From: Ferruginibacter yonginensis
GTDB lineage: Bacteria > Bacteroidota > Bacteroidia > Chitinophagales > Chitinophagaceae
Reading direction: 5' to 3'
NCBI RefSeq assembly: GCF_042651465.1
Contig: NZ_JBHSCZ010000001.1
Coordinates: 930,001 to 994,000, forward strand
DNA length: 64,000 nt
Under the pieces are notes generated by a model. That model saw only the letters and a list, made by a program, of their open reading frames with translations. It was not told the DNA's origin and did no database searches. Below are positions 8,857-17,700 of the stretch, piece after piece; positions within the stretch are counted from its first letter, which is position 1; each line of letters opens with the position of its first letter. A program made the position numbers and the translations under genes.

Positions 8857-9825
8857 ATGCTAAAAATAGGTGTAATTGGTGCCGGTCACTTAGGAAAATT
8901 TCATTTAAATAATTGGATGGAAATTGAAGGAGTAACCGTTGTAGGTTTTTGTGATACAGATGATAATAATGCAAAATCAGTTATTGAAAAATATAAGATA
9001 CCTCGTTTTGAAACTACAGAAGCCTTAATAGATAACTGCGATGCAGTTGATATTGTTGCACCTACTACCTACCACTACGAATTGTGTGCTTTAGCCATAC
9101 GAAAAGGCAAACATGTTTTTGTTGAAAAGCCACTTACCAACACAATGGATGAAGCTAAGGCTTTATTAAAATTATCGAAAGAATCTAATTTAAAATTTCA
9201 AGTAGGGCATGTGGAGCGGTTTAACCCTGCATTTGTTGCTTTAAAAGACCATGTAATTGAACCTGTTTTTATTGAAGTACACCGCTTATCGCAATTTAAC
9301 CCACGTGGCACAGATGTGAGTGTAATTTTAGATTTGATGATACATGACATCGACATCATTTTACATTTGGTAAAAAGCAATGTAAGCTATATTTCTGCCA
9401 ATGGCGTTGCAGTTTTAAGTGATACACCAGATATTGCCAACGTTCGAATTGAGTTCGATAATGGCTGTGTGGCTAACCTTACAAGCAGCCGTATATCAAT
9501 GAAGAAAATGCGTAAAATGAGGCTGTTTCAGAAAGATGCATATATAGGTATTGATTTCCTTGATAAAAAAACTGAAATTATTAGCCAAAACTCAACCACA
9601 GATAAAAACGTATTTACTTTCGATATTGATACTGGCAAGGGTAAAAAAACGGTGGCAATTGCAAATCCGATTGTTTTGGATACCAATGCTATGAAAGAAG
9701 AATTAATTGCGTTTAAAAATGCCATTATTAACAACACCGAAACACCTGTTACCGTAGTAGATGGTTACAGGGCTATGGAAGTTGCACATCAAATTTTAGA
9801 TAAAATTAAACAAGCCAGTCGTTGA
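8857..9825 (+). CDS. Gfo/Idh/MocA-family NAD(P)-dependent oxidoreductase
   Basis: A 322-aa two-domain oxidoreductase. The N-terminal Rossmann fold opens with IGVIGAGHLGKFH, and E90-K91-P92 is the conserved EKP motif with the catalytic-region lysine. The C-terminal alpha/beta domain carries the DLMIHDIDIILHLV stretch (conserved HDxD region). Family members oxidise or reduce sugars, inositols, nucleotide sugars or biliverdin. The substrate cannot be read from sequence; the following polyprenyl-phosphate sugar transferase gene, 12 bases away, suggests a nucleotide-sugar or surface-glycan role, which is inference. Confidence 0.88.
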   Translation: MLKIGVIGAGHLGKFHLNNWMEIEGVTVVGFCDTDDNNAKSVIEKYKIPRFETTEALIDNCDAVDIVAPTTYHYELCALAIRKGKHVFVEKPLTNTMDEAKALLKLSKESNLKFQVGHVERFNPAFVALKDHVIEPVFIEVHRLSQFNPRGTDVSVILDLMIHDIDIILHLVKSNVSYISANGVAVLSDTPDIANVRIEFDNGCVANLTSSRISMKKMRKMRLFQKDAYIGIDFLDKKTEIISQNSTTDKNVFTFDIDTGKGKKTVAIANPIVLDTNAMKEELIAFKNAIINNTETPVTVVDGYRAMEVAHQILDKIKQASR

Positions 9826-9837
9826 TTATTTTTTAAT

Positions 9838-11235
9838 TTGAAACAACCAAGAGTACATATCAGCTGGTACATATTTACAGATACCATTGTAGCCGTATTT
9901 ACTTGGATATGTTTTTATATTTTACGTGCCAATTTGTACGAATACCCCTTTAGCATCCCATCTGGCTTTTATGTAGGGTTGTTATTATACACCATTGGCT
10001 GGATTGGGCTACATTTTATTACAGGTACCTATCAAACACTTTATCAAAAATCAAGGGTTAATGAGTTTTTTAAAACGATCATTGTTAGTTTAATAGGTTG
10101 TTTATTTTTATTATTTTTCTTCATTTTAAAAAACCCAAAAGAAAATAATTACGATTATTATTCTGAATTTTTCTTACTGCTTTTTCCGGTTATAATTTGT
10201 AGTTGTATTGCTCGATTATTGTTTTTAGGATATACCAAAAAACAATTACTACATAAAAAAGTTTTTTTTAATTCATTACTCATAGGCTCGGGTAAAAAGG
10301 CAGCACAATTTTTTAGAGACTTTATTAATGCCGATGAAAATGGTGGTTTTGTATTAACACATTTTATAAACTTAAATGGAAAAAATGTAGCATTACCTTC
10401 AACAAAAATCAAAACTTCAAACAACATTACTGAAGTCAATGAAATTATTGCACATAATAAAATTGAGGAAGTTATTATAGCGGTAGATAGTAATGAAAGA
10501 CAATTAATAACTGAAATATTACAACTCCTCATCAACCAAAATGTTAACATAAAACTTACGCCAGATACGTTGGATATAATAAGTGGTGCACTTAAAAACA
10601 GCAATGTAATGGGTGTTCCTTTAATTGATGTACACTTTGGCCAAATGCCGCAATGGCAACAAAATATTAAACGGCTTACAGATATTTTCTTATCCTTAAT
10701 GGGAGGTATTTTAATTTTACCAATTTTGTTTTTTGCAATCGTTCGATTAAAATTATCATCACCCGGCCCCATCTTTTTTTTACAAACAAGAATTGGATTT
10801 AAAGGAAAACCATTTACAATGTATAAGCTTCGGTCAATGATGGTAGATGCTGAAAAAGATGGACCAATGCTGAGTAGCGACGATGACCCCAGAATTACAC
10901 AATGGGGTAAAGTAATGCGAAAATGGCGATTAGATGAGCTACCACAACTTTGGAATATTTTGAAAGGCGATATGAGCTTTGTGGGACCGAGGCCAGAAAG
11001 AAAATTCTATATTGATCAACTTATTGCCATTAAACCAGAGTACAGTTATTTGTTTAAAGTACAACCGGGCTTAACAGGTTGGGGTATGGTAAAATTTGGC
11101 TATGCTAGCAATATTGACGAAATGATTGAAAGAATGCAATACGATTTAATATATGTTGAAAACGTATCGCTGCTACTCGATTTAAAAATTATGATTCATA
11201 CCATCCGCATCATCTTGTCGGGCAAAGGTAAATAG
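9838..11235 (+). CDS. Polyprenyl-phosphate sugar-1-phosphate transferase (exopolysaccharide initiating type)
   Basis: A 465-aa membrane enzyme. Four hydrophobic segments occupy roughly residues 10-125, a Rossmann-like CoA-binding-type domain follows (LLIGSGKKAAQFFRDF), then a fifth membrane segment (about 280-302), then the catalytic bacterial sugar transferase domain with KRLTDIF, SPGPIFFLQTRIG, FTMYKLRSM, LDELPQLWNIL and MSFVGPRPE. It would load the first sugar phosphate onto undecaprenyl phosphate for capsule, O-antigen or exopolysaccharide. The start is TTG at 9838; it is the only nearby start that keeps the N-terminal membrane segment. No Wzx/Wzy or glycosyltransferase cluster follows, so it is an isolated initiator. 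Confidence 0.9.
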   Translation: MKQPRVHISWYIFTDTIVAVFTWICFYILRANLYEYPFSIPSGFYVGLLLYTIGWIGLHFITGTYQTLYQKSRVNEFFKTIIVSLIGCLFLLFFFILKNPKENNYDYYSEFFLLLFPVIICSCIARLLFLGYTKKQLLHKKVFFNSLLIGSGKKAAQFFRDFINADENGGFVLTHFINLNGKNVALPSTKIKTSNNITEVNEIIAHNKIEEVIIAVDSNERQLITEILQLLINQNVNIKLTPDTLDIISGALKNSNVMGVPLIDVHFGQMPQWQQNIKRLTDIFLSLMGGILILPILFFAIVRLKLSSPGPIFFLQTRIGFKGKPFTMYKLRSMMVDAEKDGPMLSSDDDPRITQWGKVMRKWRLDELPQLWNILKGDMSFVGPRPERKFYIDQLIAIKPEYSYLFKVQPGLTGWGMVKFGYASNIDEMIERMQYDLIYVENVSLLLDLKIMIHTIRIILSGKGK

Positions 11236-11292
11236 TACAACAACTTCACTCACAACCATAATATTCAGTATTTTTGAATAAACTGCTTTGTT

Positions 11293-14109
11293 TTGAAAAA
11301 ATTAATACTGTTTATACTTTTAGTAGTAACATACCTACATGGCAACAGCCAAAAAAATTATTGGCAACAACAAGTAAATTATACAATTGATGTTACCTTA
11401 AATGATGTTGAAAATACATTGAACGGTAACATACATATACAATACAGCAACCATTCGCCAGATACTTTATCGTTCATTTGGTTTCATGTATGGCCCAATG
11501 CTTATAAAAATGATAAGACAGCTTTAACCGACCAGTTTTTAACCAATGGTAGTACTGCTTTTTATTTTGCAGAAGAAAATAAAAGAGGTTATATCAATCA
11601 ACTCAATTTTAAAGTTAATAACAGCAATGCGATAACGGAAGATCATCCTACCCACCAAGACATCATCAAACTTTTATTACCTAAACCGATAGCACCTAGT
11701 GAAACAATCAATATTACAACCCCATTTCGAGTAAAACTACCTTACAATTTTTCGAGAGGAGGTCATGTTAACCAATCGTATCAAATTACACAATGGTACC
11801 CAAAACCAGCTGTGTACGATGCTACTGGTTGGCACGAAATGCCTTACCTTGATCAAGGTGAATTTTATAGTGAGTTTGGTAATTACGATGTAAAAATTAC
11901 TACACCTAAAAACTATGTGATAGCCGCCACTGGTGAATTGCAAAATACCGATGAAAAAAATTGGCTAAAAGAAAAAGTGGCAACTACTAATGCATTTATA
12001 ACACCTAAAAATACCGAAGCATTTGAAAAGATAATGCAGTTTCCTGCATCGAGTAACGAATATAAAACACTTCAATTTGTACAAAATAATGTACACGATT
12101 TTGCTTGGTTTGCCGACAAACGATTTTTGGTGATGTATGATACCATACGATTAAAATCAGGAAAAAATGTAGATGCATTCTGTTATGTTTTACCAAACAA
12201 TTTCTACTACTGGAGCAACAGTTTACAGTACACTAAGAATGCCATTCGTTCAAAAAGCGAATGGATTGGCGAATACCCTTTTAATGTGGTACATGTTGTA
12301 GATAATGCAGCCAACACAAACGGTGGTATGGAATACCCTACTATTACATTATTAACTGCAGCGAAAAGTAAAAAAATATTAGAAGATGTAATCAACCATG
12401 AAGTTGGGCACAATTGGTTTTATGGTATTTTAGCCAGCAATGAAAGGGATTTTCCTTGGCTTGACGAAGGTTTTAATACCTATTATGACAATCGTTACAA
12501 CGCTACCTATAGCAATACAACAACTGAAAATAATTTTTCATCAAAAAAAATACCTGACGATTTTAACGAGTTAATATTAGCTTCTTTATACGCTTTAAAA
12601 AGAGACCAGCCCATTAATACTGCTGCTGAAAAAATGAATAATGTAAATTATAATTTTGTCACTTACGGTAAAACAGCAAAATGGTTAGCACTTTTAGAGC
12701 AAAAACTTGGAAAGGCCAATTTTGATATATTAATGCAAACATATTATTCGCAATGGAAATTTAAACATCCATCACCTGCAGACTTTAAACATATTGCTGA
12801 TAGTATTGCCGGCATTGATTTGAAGGAACATTTCGCATTACTTAACCAACAAGGGCCATTATTAGCAAACACAAAAAAACAACTACAACTCACAGGTTTT
12901 TTCAATTTAAAAAATACTGATAAAAAACACTACATATCAATATTACCAGCTATTGGAGCTAATTATTATGATAAACTAATGGTGGGCACTTTAATACATA
13001 ATTATAATTTACCGCCATCTAAATTTCAATTTTTAGTAGCACCATTATATGCAACGGGCACAAAAAAACTTAATGGTATTGCAAAAATGAATTACAAATA
13101 CATTACTACAAGCTGGGGCAACAATGTAAATATTGGTGTAAACGCAGCTTCATTTAGTTATGGTAATTTTAAAGAGACAAACGGCAACAATACACCTTTA
13201 AGATTTAGCAAAATAGTACCTACTATCCGTTACAATTTTTTAAGTAAAAACCCATTAAGCAAAAAAACTGCTTACATACAATTCAAATCATTTTTTATTC
13301 GTGAAACCAACGTTTTATTTAAAAGAGATGATGTAAACAATGTAGATATTATAACGTACCCAATTACAAGTAGAACAGTTAACCAATTACAATTGGGTAT
13401 TGCAAACAACCGCATATTATACCCCTACCAAGCACAGTTACAAGCAGAACAAGGTGATGGTTTTGTTAGACTGGCATTTACCGGTAATTATTATTTTAAT
13501 TATGCAAAAGGTGGTGGTTTACAAGTACGATTTTTTGCAGGTAAATTTATATACACTGTTGACAAAACTTTTATTAACCAATTTAAAACAGAACAATACC
13601 ATTTAAACCTTACCGGACCAAAAGGTAGCGAAGATTATACCTACGAAAACTACTTTTTTGGAAGAAGCGAATTTGATGGTTATAGAAGCCAACAAATTAT
13701 GAATAGAGATGGATTTTTTAAAGTGCGTACAGATTTACTAAGTAGTAAAATTGGTAAAACAGATGATTGGCTTTCAACCATCAACTTAACTACAGATGTA
13801 CCAAAAGATATAAATCCACTTCAATTATTACCAATAAAAATACCGTTAAAAGTTTTTATAGATATTGGTAGTTATGCTGAAGCATGGAAACAAAATAATA
13901 ATACGAGCAAAGTTTTATATGATGCTGGCTTACAAGTTTCATTATTAAGAAATTGTATCAATGTATATATACCTCTATTGTATAGCAAACAATACAGCGA
14001 TTATTTTAAATCAACCATTCCTGAAAAAAGATTTTTAAAAAATATTGCGTTTACGATAGATGTGCAAAATTTATCACTACGCAAATTTTTACCAGCCGTT
14101 AATTTTTAA
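11293..14109 (+). CDS. M1-family metallopeptidase (aminopeptidase N-like), exported
   Basis: A 938-aa zinc peptidase. The signal peptide spans residues 1-19 and starts at a TTG codon (11293); no ATG gives the same leader. An N-terminal saddle domain covers about 25-230. The catalytic domain has the exopeptidase motif GGMEYP and the zinc site H369-E370-V-G-H373 with E392 as third ligand (HExxH plus 18 residues). The C-terminal 350 residues are beta-rich with GNYYFNYAKGGGLQVRFF-like strands, unlike the usual M1 helical domain and resembling an outer-membrane or surface barrel. It probably trims peptides in the periplasm or at the surface. It ends two bases before the next gene. Confidence 0.9.
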   Translation: MKKLILFILLVVTYLHGNSQKNYWQQQVNYTIDVTLNDVENTLNGNIHIQYSNHSPDTLSFIWFHVWPNAYKNDKTALTDQFLTNGSTAFYFAEENKRGYINQLNFKVNNSNAITEDHPTHQDIIKLLLPKPIAPSETINITTPFRVKLPYNFSRGGHVNQSYQITQWYPKPAVYDATGWHEMPYLDQGEFYSEFGNYDVKITTPKNYVIAATGELQNTDEKNWLKEKVATTNAFITPKNTEAFEKIMQFPASSNEYKTLQFVQNNVHDFAWFADKRFLVMYDTIRLKSGKNVDAFCYVLPNNFYYWSNSLQYTKNAIRSKSEWIGEYPFNVVHVVDNAANTNGGMEYPTITLLTAAKSKKILEDVINHEVGHNWFYGILASNERDFPWLDEGFNTYYDNRYNATYSNTTTENNFSSKKIPDDFNELILASLYALKRDQPINTAAEKMNNVNYNFVTYGKTAKWLALLEQKLGKANFDILMQTYYSQWKFKHPSPADFKHIADSIAGIDLKEHFALLNQQGPLLANTKKQLQLTGFFNLKNTDKKHYISILPAIGANYYDKLMVGTLIHNYNLPPSKFQFLVAPLYATGTKKLNGIAKMNYKYITTSWGNNVNIGVNAASFSYGNFKETNGNNTPLRFSKIVPTIRYNFLSKNPLSKKTAYIQFKSFFIRETNVLFKRDDVNNVDIITYPITSRTVNQLQLGIANNRILYPYQAQLQAEQGDGFVRLAFTGNYYFNYAKGGGLQVRFFAGKFIYTVDKTFINQFKTEQYHLNLTGPKGSEDYTYENYFFGRSEFDGYRSQQIMNRDGFFKVRTDLLSSKIGKTDDWLSTINLTTDVPKDINPLQLLPIKIPLKVFIDIGSYAEAWKQNNNTSKVLYDAGLQVSLLRNCINVYIPLLYSKQYSDYFKSTIPEKRFLKNIAFTIDVQNLSLRKFLPAVNF

Positions 14110-14111
14110 AA

Positions 14112-15029
14112 ATGTTGCAGTTAATTCAACACCAACATATTGATTTTGTTAAATGGGATAACTGCGTTAAAAATGCACACAACAGTTTACTATACGTTCA
14201 TTCTTTTTATTTGAATATCGCTAGTAACAACCAATGGCATGCTTTAGTTTTAAATGATTATGAAGCGGTAATGCCTTTAATTTATAGAAAAAAATACGGC
14301 ATTAGTTATTTATACCAACCGGCATTTTTACAACAAACTGGTATTTACAGTGCTGTGCAATTGAGTAAAACTGATCAGCAAAACTTTATAAATAAAGCTA
14401 TTGGATTATATAAGTTTATTGAAATTAATATTAATTACAACAACGAAATAAGTAGCATTGAACATTTATATATAGCACAAAAAAATAATTTTATTATTGA
14501 TTTACAGCAGGGCTATAGCGTTATTAAAAAAAATTTCAACACAATTTTTAATAAAAATATAAAGGCGGCCAATAATAAACAGCTACAATATCAAGAGTGT
14601 AATGATGCCGACGCTGTAATTGATTTATACGAACAACTTTATGCAAACAGGGTTACTTCTTTTAAAAAAAGTGACTTTGATTTTATTAAAAAGATAGCTG
14701 CTCATGCTGCTTTGCATTATCAATTAATTATTAGAACAGTAACATACCAAAACAATACAGTAGCAGCAGCATTGCTGTTAAAAGATGATTATCGTTTATA
14801 CAACATCATATCATGTATTACAGCGCAAGGCAAAAAGCTTTGCGCTAATCACTTTTTATACAATGCGTTAATTAAAGAATTTGAAGGACAACCCCTTATA
14901 TTAGATTTAGAAGGATCGGACGTTAAGGGAATTGCTGCATTTTACCAATCAATGGGAGCAATCAATCAACCCTACACTTTTATAAAGTATAATCAACTAC
15001 CTAAACTCATTCGCTTAATAAAAAAATAA
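14112..15029 (+). CDS. FemAB/GNAT-like acyltransferase-domain protein
   Basis: A 305-aa cytoplasmic protein without signal peptide or membrane segments. The opening (KWDNCVKNAHNSLLYVHSFYLNIAS), the middle VIKKNFNTIFNKNIKAA, and the C-terminal ADAVIDLYEQLYANR, AALLLKDDYRLYNII and LDLEGSDVKGIAAFYQSMGA resemble the tandem GNAT fold of FemAB-like proteins, which add amino acids or acyl groups to peptidoglycan or lipids; the last motif is typical of the acceptor-side GNAT domain. The exact substrate is unknown. It starts two bases after the M1 peptidase stop and ends directly against the ispD stop on the other strand, leaving no room for a terminator. Confidence 0.7.
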   Translation: MLQLIQHQHIDFVKWDNCVKNAHNSLLYVHSFYLNIASNNQWHALVLNDYEAVMPLIYRKKYGISYLYQPAFLQQTGIYSAVQLSKTDQQNFINKAIGLYKFIEININYNNEISSIEHLYIAQKNNFIIDLQQGYSVIKKNFNTIFNKNIKAANNKQLQYQECNDADAVIDLYEQLYANRVTSFKKSDFDFIKKIAAHAALHYQLIIRTVTYQNNTVAAALLLKDDYRLYNIISCITAQGKKLCANHFLYNALIKEFEGQPLILDLEGSDVKGIAAFYQSMGAINQPYTFIKYNQLPKLIRLIKK

Positions 15030-15707
15030 TTACTCAGCGGTTTGTAACATAGCTGCTGCAAAAATTAAATCAGCAGGTTGGGTTATTTTAATATTGGCAG
15101 CATCACCTTCTACCAACATTACTTTAAGGCCAAAAGCCTCTACAACATTGGCTTCGTCTGTAAATTTATCTTTATAGTCTATTTTAAAAGCAGGTAATAA
15201 AATTTTACCATGAAATGCTTGTGGGGTTTGCACCAATTTAATTAACGAACGATCAACGGCTTCATTACCATCATCAACCAAACGGCGTAAACTATCTTTA
15301 CAATCAACAACAGGTATGGCTGAGCCAAACTCCAAAACAGCATCTAAACAACGTTGTAATAAGGCACCACTTACAAGCGGACGAACAGCATCATGTACAA
15401 AAATGACACTATTTTCATCTTGCACCATTGCCAAACCATTTTGAACAGAGTGAAAACGGGTACGACCACCTGTTACAATATCAATTCTACTGTAGTCAAA
15501 AAAAGCATCAATAATTTCTTGTCCGGCAGCAATATGTTCTTCAGGTAATACTAAAATTATTTTACAATCAGGAAACTGTTGTAAAAAAGTGTTCATGGCA
15601 TAATACAATACTGGCTTACCATTTAACAATAAAAATTGCTTTGGCACAACACTATTCATTCGGGTACCGTTGCCGCCAGCAACCAATATTACATATTTCT
15701 TCATCAA
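15030..15707 (-). CDS. ispD: 2-C-methyl-D-erythritol 4-phosphate cytidylyltransferase
   Basis: A 225-aa nucleotidyltransferase of the methylerythritol phosphate route to isoprenoids; it joins CTP and MEP to form CDP-ME in the cytoplasm. Family motifs are visible: the CTP-binding loop VAGGNGTRMNS with R16, PKQFLLLNGKPVL with K23, the metal-site stretch VHDAVRPLVS, and KLVQTPQAFHG near the C-terminus. It is the last gene of a minus-strand run, six bases after the isoaspartyl peptidase. A second in-frame Met at residue 2 could be the true start. Confidence 0.95.
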   Translation of the reverse strand: MMKKYVILVAGGNGTRMNSVVPKQFLLLNGKPVLYYAMNTFLQQFPDCKIILVLPEEHIAAGQEIIDAFFDYSRIDIVTGGRTRFHSVQNGLAMVQDENSVIFVHDAVRPLVSGALLQRCLDAVLEFGSAIPVVDCKDSLRRLVDDGNEAVDRSLIKLVQTPQAFHGKILLPAFKIDYKDKFTDEANVVEAFGLKVMLVEGDAANIKITQPADLIFAAAMLQTAE

Positions 15708-15713
15708 AAAAAC

Positions 15714-16664
15714 TTAATCTTTATAAATACCAATTTTTCTTTCGCCTGTGCTTTTTTGCATAGCCCTGTACATACCAGCACTATTAAACATCATGGCTAC
15801 ATTACCTTGTGCATCAACACCTATCATACCACCTTCGCCATTCAAAGCAACTAATTTTTCATGTACTACTGCATGCATTGCATCATGCAAACTCATGCCT
15901 TTATACTCCATATGAGCAGCTACATCATAAGCGGCAACTGCTTTTATAAATGGCTCACCATGACCTGTACAACTAATACCACAGGTTGCATTATTGGCAT
16001 AAGTGCCTGCACCTAACACTGGGCTATCGCCAATACGACCATACTTTTTGTTAGTCATACCACCAGTACTAGTACCGGCGGCAATATTACCATCCATATC
16101 GCAAGCCACAGCACCCACAGTTCCAAATTTTTTATCTTTCATTAATTCTTCTAAACCTTGGTGGGTATGGTCTAACGAATAATTATCACTATCCCTCAAT
16201 GCCTTCCACTGATCGTACCTAAACTGTGAGAAAAAATATTCATCGGGCTCTAATTTTATACCTTGTTTAATAGCAAAATCATTGGCTCCTTTTCCACTTA
16301 AAAAAACGTGGTTACTATTGTGCATTACTTCTGCAGCCAATTCGATAGGGTTGCGAACATTACGTACACCTGCTACAGCACCTGCTTCTCTATCTTTTCC
16401 ATCCATAATAGCTGCATCCATTTCTTGCACCCCTTTTTTGGTAAATACAGCACCACGACCAGCGTTGAACAACAAATTATCTTCTAACACAACAATAGCA
16501 GCTTTTACCGCATTAACAGCTGAACCACCTTGCTCTAATACAGCATATCCAGCATCTAAAGCCTCTTCTAACCCACGTGTATAAGCAGCTTCAAGCTCAG
16601 GTGTCATATCTTCCTTTAAAATAGTACCAGCGCCGCCGTGAATAACCAATGAATATGGATGCAT
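15714..16664 (-). CDS. Isoaspartyl peptidase / plant-type L-asparaginase (Ntn hydrolase)
   Basis: A 316-aa precursor of the plant-type asparaginase family, which self-cleaves before a threonine to form alpha and beta subunits and removes isoaspartyl residues from damaged peptides or hydrolyses asparagine. The N-terminus SLVIHGGAGTI and the N-rich VKAAIVVLEDN...FNAGRGAVFT are typical of the alpha part. The cleavage and nucleophile site is G181-T182 in KKFGTVGAVACD, followed by AGTSTGGMTNKKYGRIGDSP, which lines the active site. No signal peptide is seen, so it is probably cytoplasmic. It sits between the heptose kinase and ispD genes, an apparently housekeeping run. Confidence 0.93.
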   Translation of the reverse strand: MHPYSLVIHGGAGTILKEDMTPELEAAYTRGLEEALDAGYAVLEQGGSAVNAVKAAIVVLEDNLLFNAGRGAVFTKKGVQEMDAAIMDGKDREAGAVAGVRNVRNPIELAAEVMHNSNHVFLSGKGANDFAIKQGIKLEPDEYFFSQFRYDQWKALRDSDNYSLDHTHQGLEELMKDKKFGTVGAVACDMDGNIAAGTSTGGMTNKKYGRIGDSPVLGAGTYANNATCGISCTGHGEPFIKAVAAYDVAAHMEYKGMSLHDAMHAVVHEKLVALNGEGGMIGVDAQGNVAMMFNSAGMYRAMQKSTGERKIGIYKD

Positions 16665-16698
16665 ATAATTTTTATTTTACAAAGCAATCAACTTGCTT

Positions 16699-17700
16699 TT
16701 AGTTAGTTAATAATAATTTACATTCTGCCATTAATTTGATTTTATCAATCGCCACTGTACCTACCTCTTCGCAAACCAAACCGCCTGCAATATTAGCCAT
16801 TTCGGCCATTAAACGAATATTTTTTGATGCTGCATATACTACCGAAGCAACAGCAATAACGGTATCGCCTGCACCACTTACATCAGCAATGGTACGTATA
16901 TGTGTTGGTATAATAGCTTGCTCGTTATCTGTTTGGTAAAATACCCCTTTTTCTGACAAAGTGATGAATGAAATATGATGCTGCAACTGAGCATACAAAG
17001 CCTTGTGCATATCTGCCAATAATGTTGCTGAAACATCATCTCCCAAAATACCCAACCCTTCTTTCGCTTCATGTAAATTGGGTTTAAAAATATCAACCCC
17101 TTTGTATGCAAAGAAATTTTTCTTTTTAGGATCAACGGCCGTAATAACGTGATGTGCCTTACAAATACTGATGATTTGTGGAATTACAAATTCTGTTAAC
17201 ACACCTTTATTATAATCTTCTAAAATAACCAAATCGGGTTGTTCGTTGGTAACATATTGCGTAAATGCCTCAATAATTTGTTGGGCTTCGGCAATACTGA
17301 GTGGGTTAGTTACTTCGGCATCTAAACGCATCATATGCTGGTTTCTGCTGATGATGCGTATTTTATTTGTAGTAATACGTTCGTTACTACTACATAAGTA
17401 ATTGGTTTGAATACCATTTTGTTGCAACAATGATTTTAACTGATGCCCTTCATCATCATTACCTGTTATACTAATTACATGAATAGCGGCCCCCAATGCG
17501 GCAATATTGAGTGCAACATTGGCTGCACCACCAATACGTTGTTCTTTTTTTGTGACTGCCACTACTGGCACAGGCGCTTCTGGTGAAATACGATCAACCT
17601 TTCCCCACCAATAAGTATCTAACATTACATCGCCAATTACGCCAATTTTTAGAGAAGTAAATCGTTCAAAAAGTGTATCAAAAGCTTGCGCTTGCATCAT
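16699..17700 (-). CDS. rfaE1: D-glycero-beta-D-manno-heptose 7-phosphate kinase (RfaE1-type PfkB kinase)
   Basis: A 333-aa PfkB-family kinase matching the N-terminal domain of HldE. The opening GVIGDVMLDTYWWGKVDRISPEAPVPVV and RIGGAANVALNIAALGA are highly typical of this enzyme, which phosphorylates heptose 7-phosphate for the ADP-heptose used in lipopolysaccharide inner core. The ATP and anion-hole motif is SGAGDT with catalytic D279. The nucleotidyltransferase half of HldE is absent, so ADP-heptose synthesis would need a separate RfaE2 gene, not seen here. The start overlaps the permease stop by four bases (ATGA), showing translational coupling. Confidence 0.9.
   Translation of the reverse strand: MMQAQAFDTLFERFTSLKIGVIGDVMLDTYWWGKVDRISPEAPVPVVAVTKKEQRIGGAANVALNIAALGAAIHVISITGNDDEGHQLKSLLQQNGIQTNYLCSSNERITTNKIRIISRNQHMMRLDAEVTNPLSIAEAQQIIEAFTQYVTNEQPDLVILEDYNKGVLTEFVIPQIISICKAHHVITAVDPKKKNFFAYKGVDIFKPNLHEAKEGLGILGDDVSATLLADMHKALYAQLQHHISFITLSEKGVFYQTDNEQAIIPTHIRTIADVSGAGDTVIAVASVVYAASKNIRLMAEMANIAGGLVCEEVGTVAIDKIKLMAECKLLLTN

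Noticed and set aside
10158..10772. Minus-strand 204-aa frame
   Set aside because: Lies wholly inside the sugar transferase gene, lacks domain motifs and is explained by AT-rich antisense reading.
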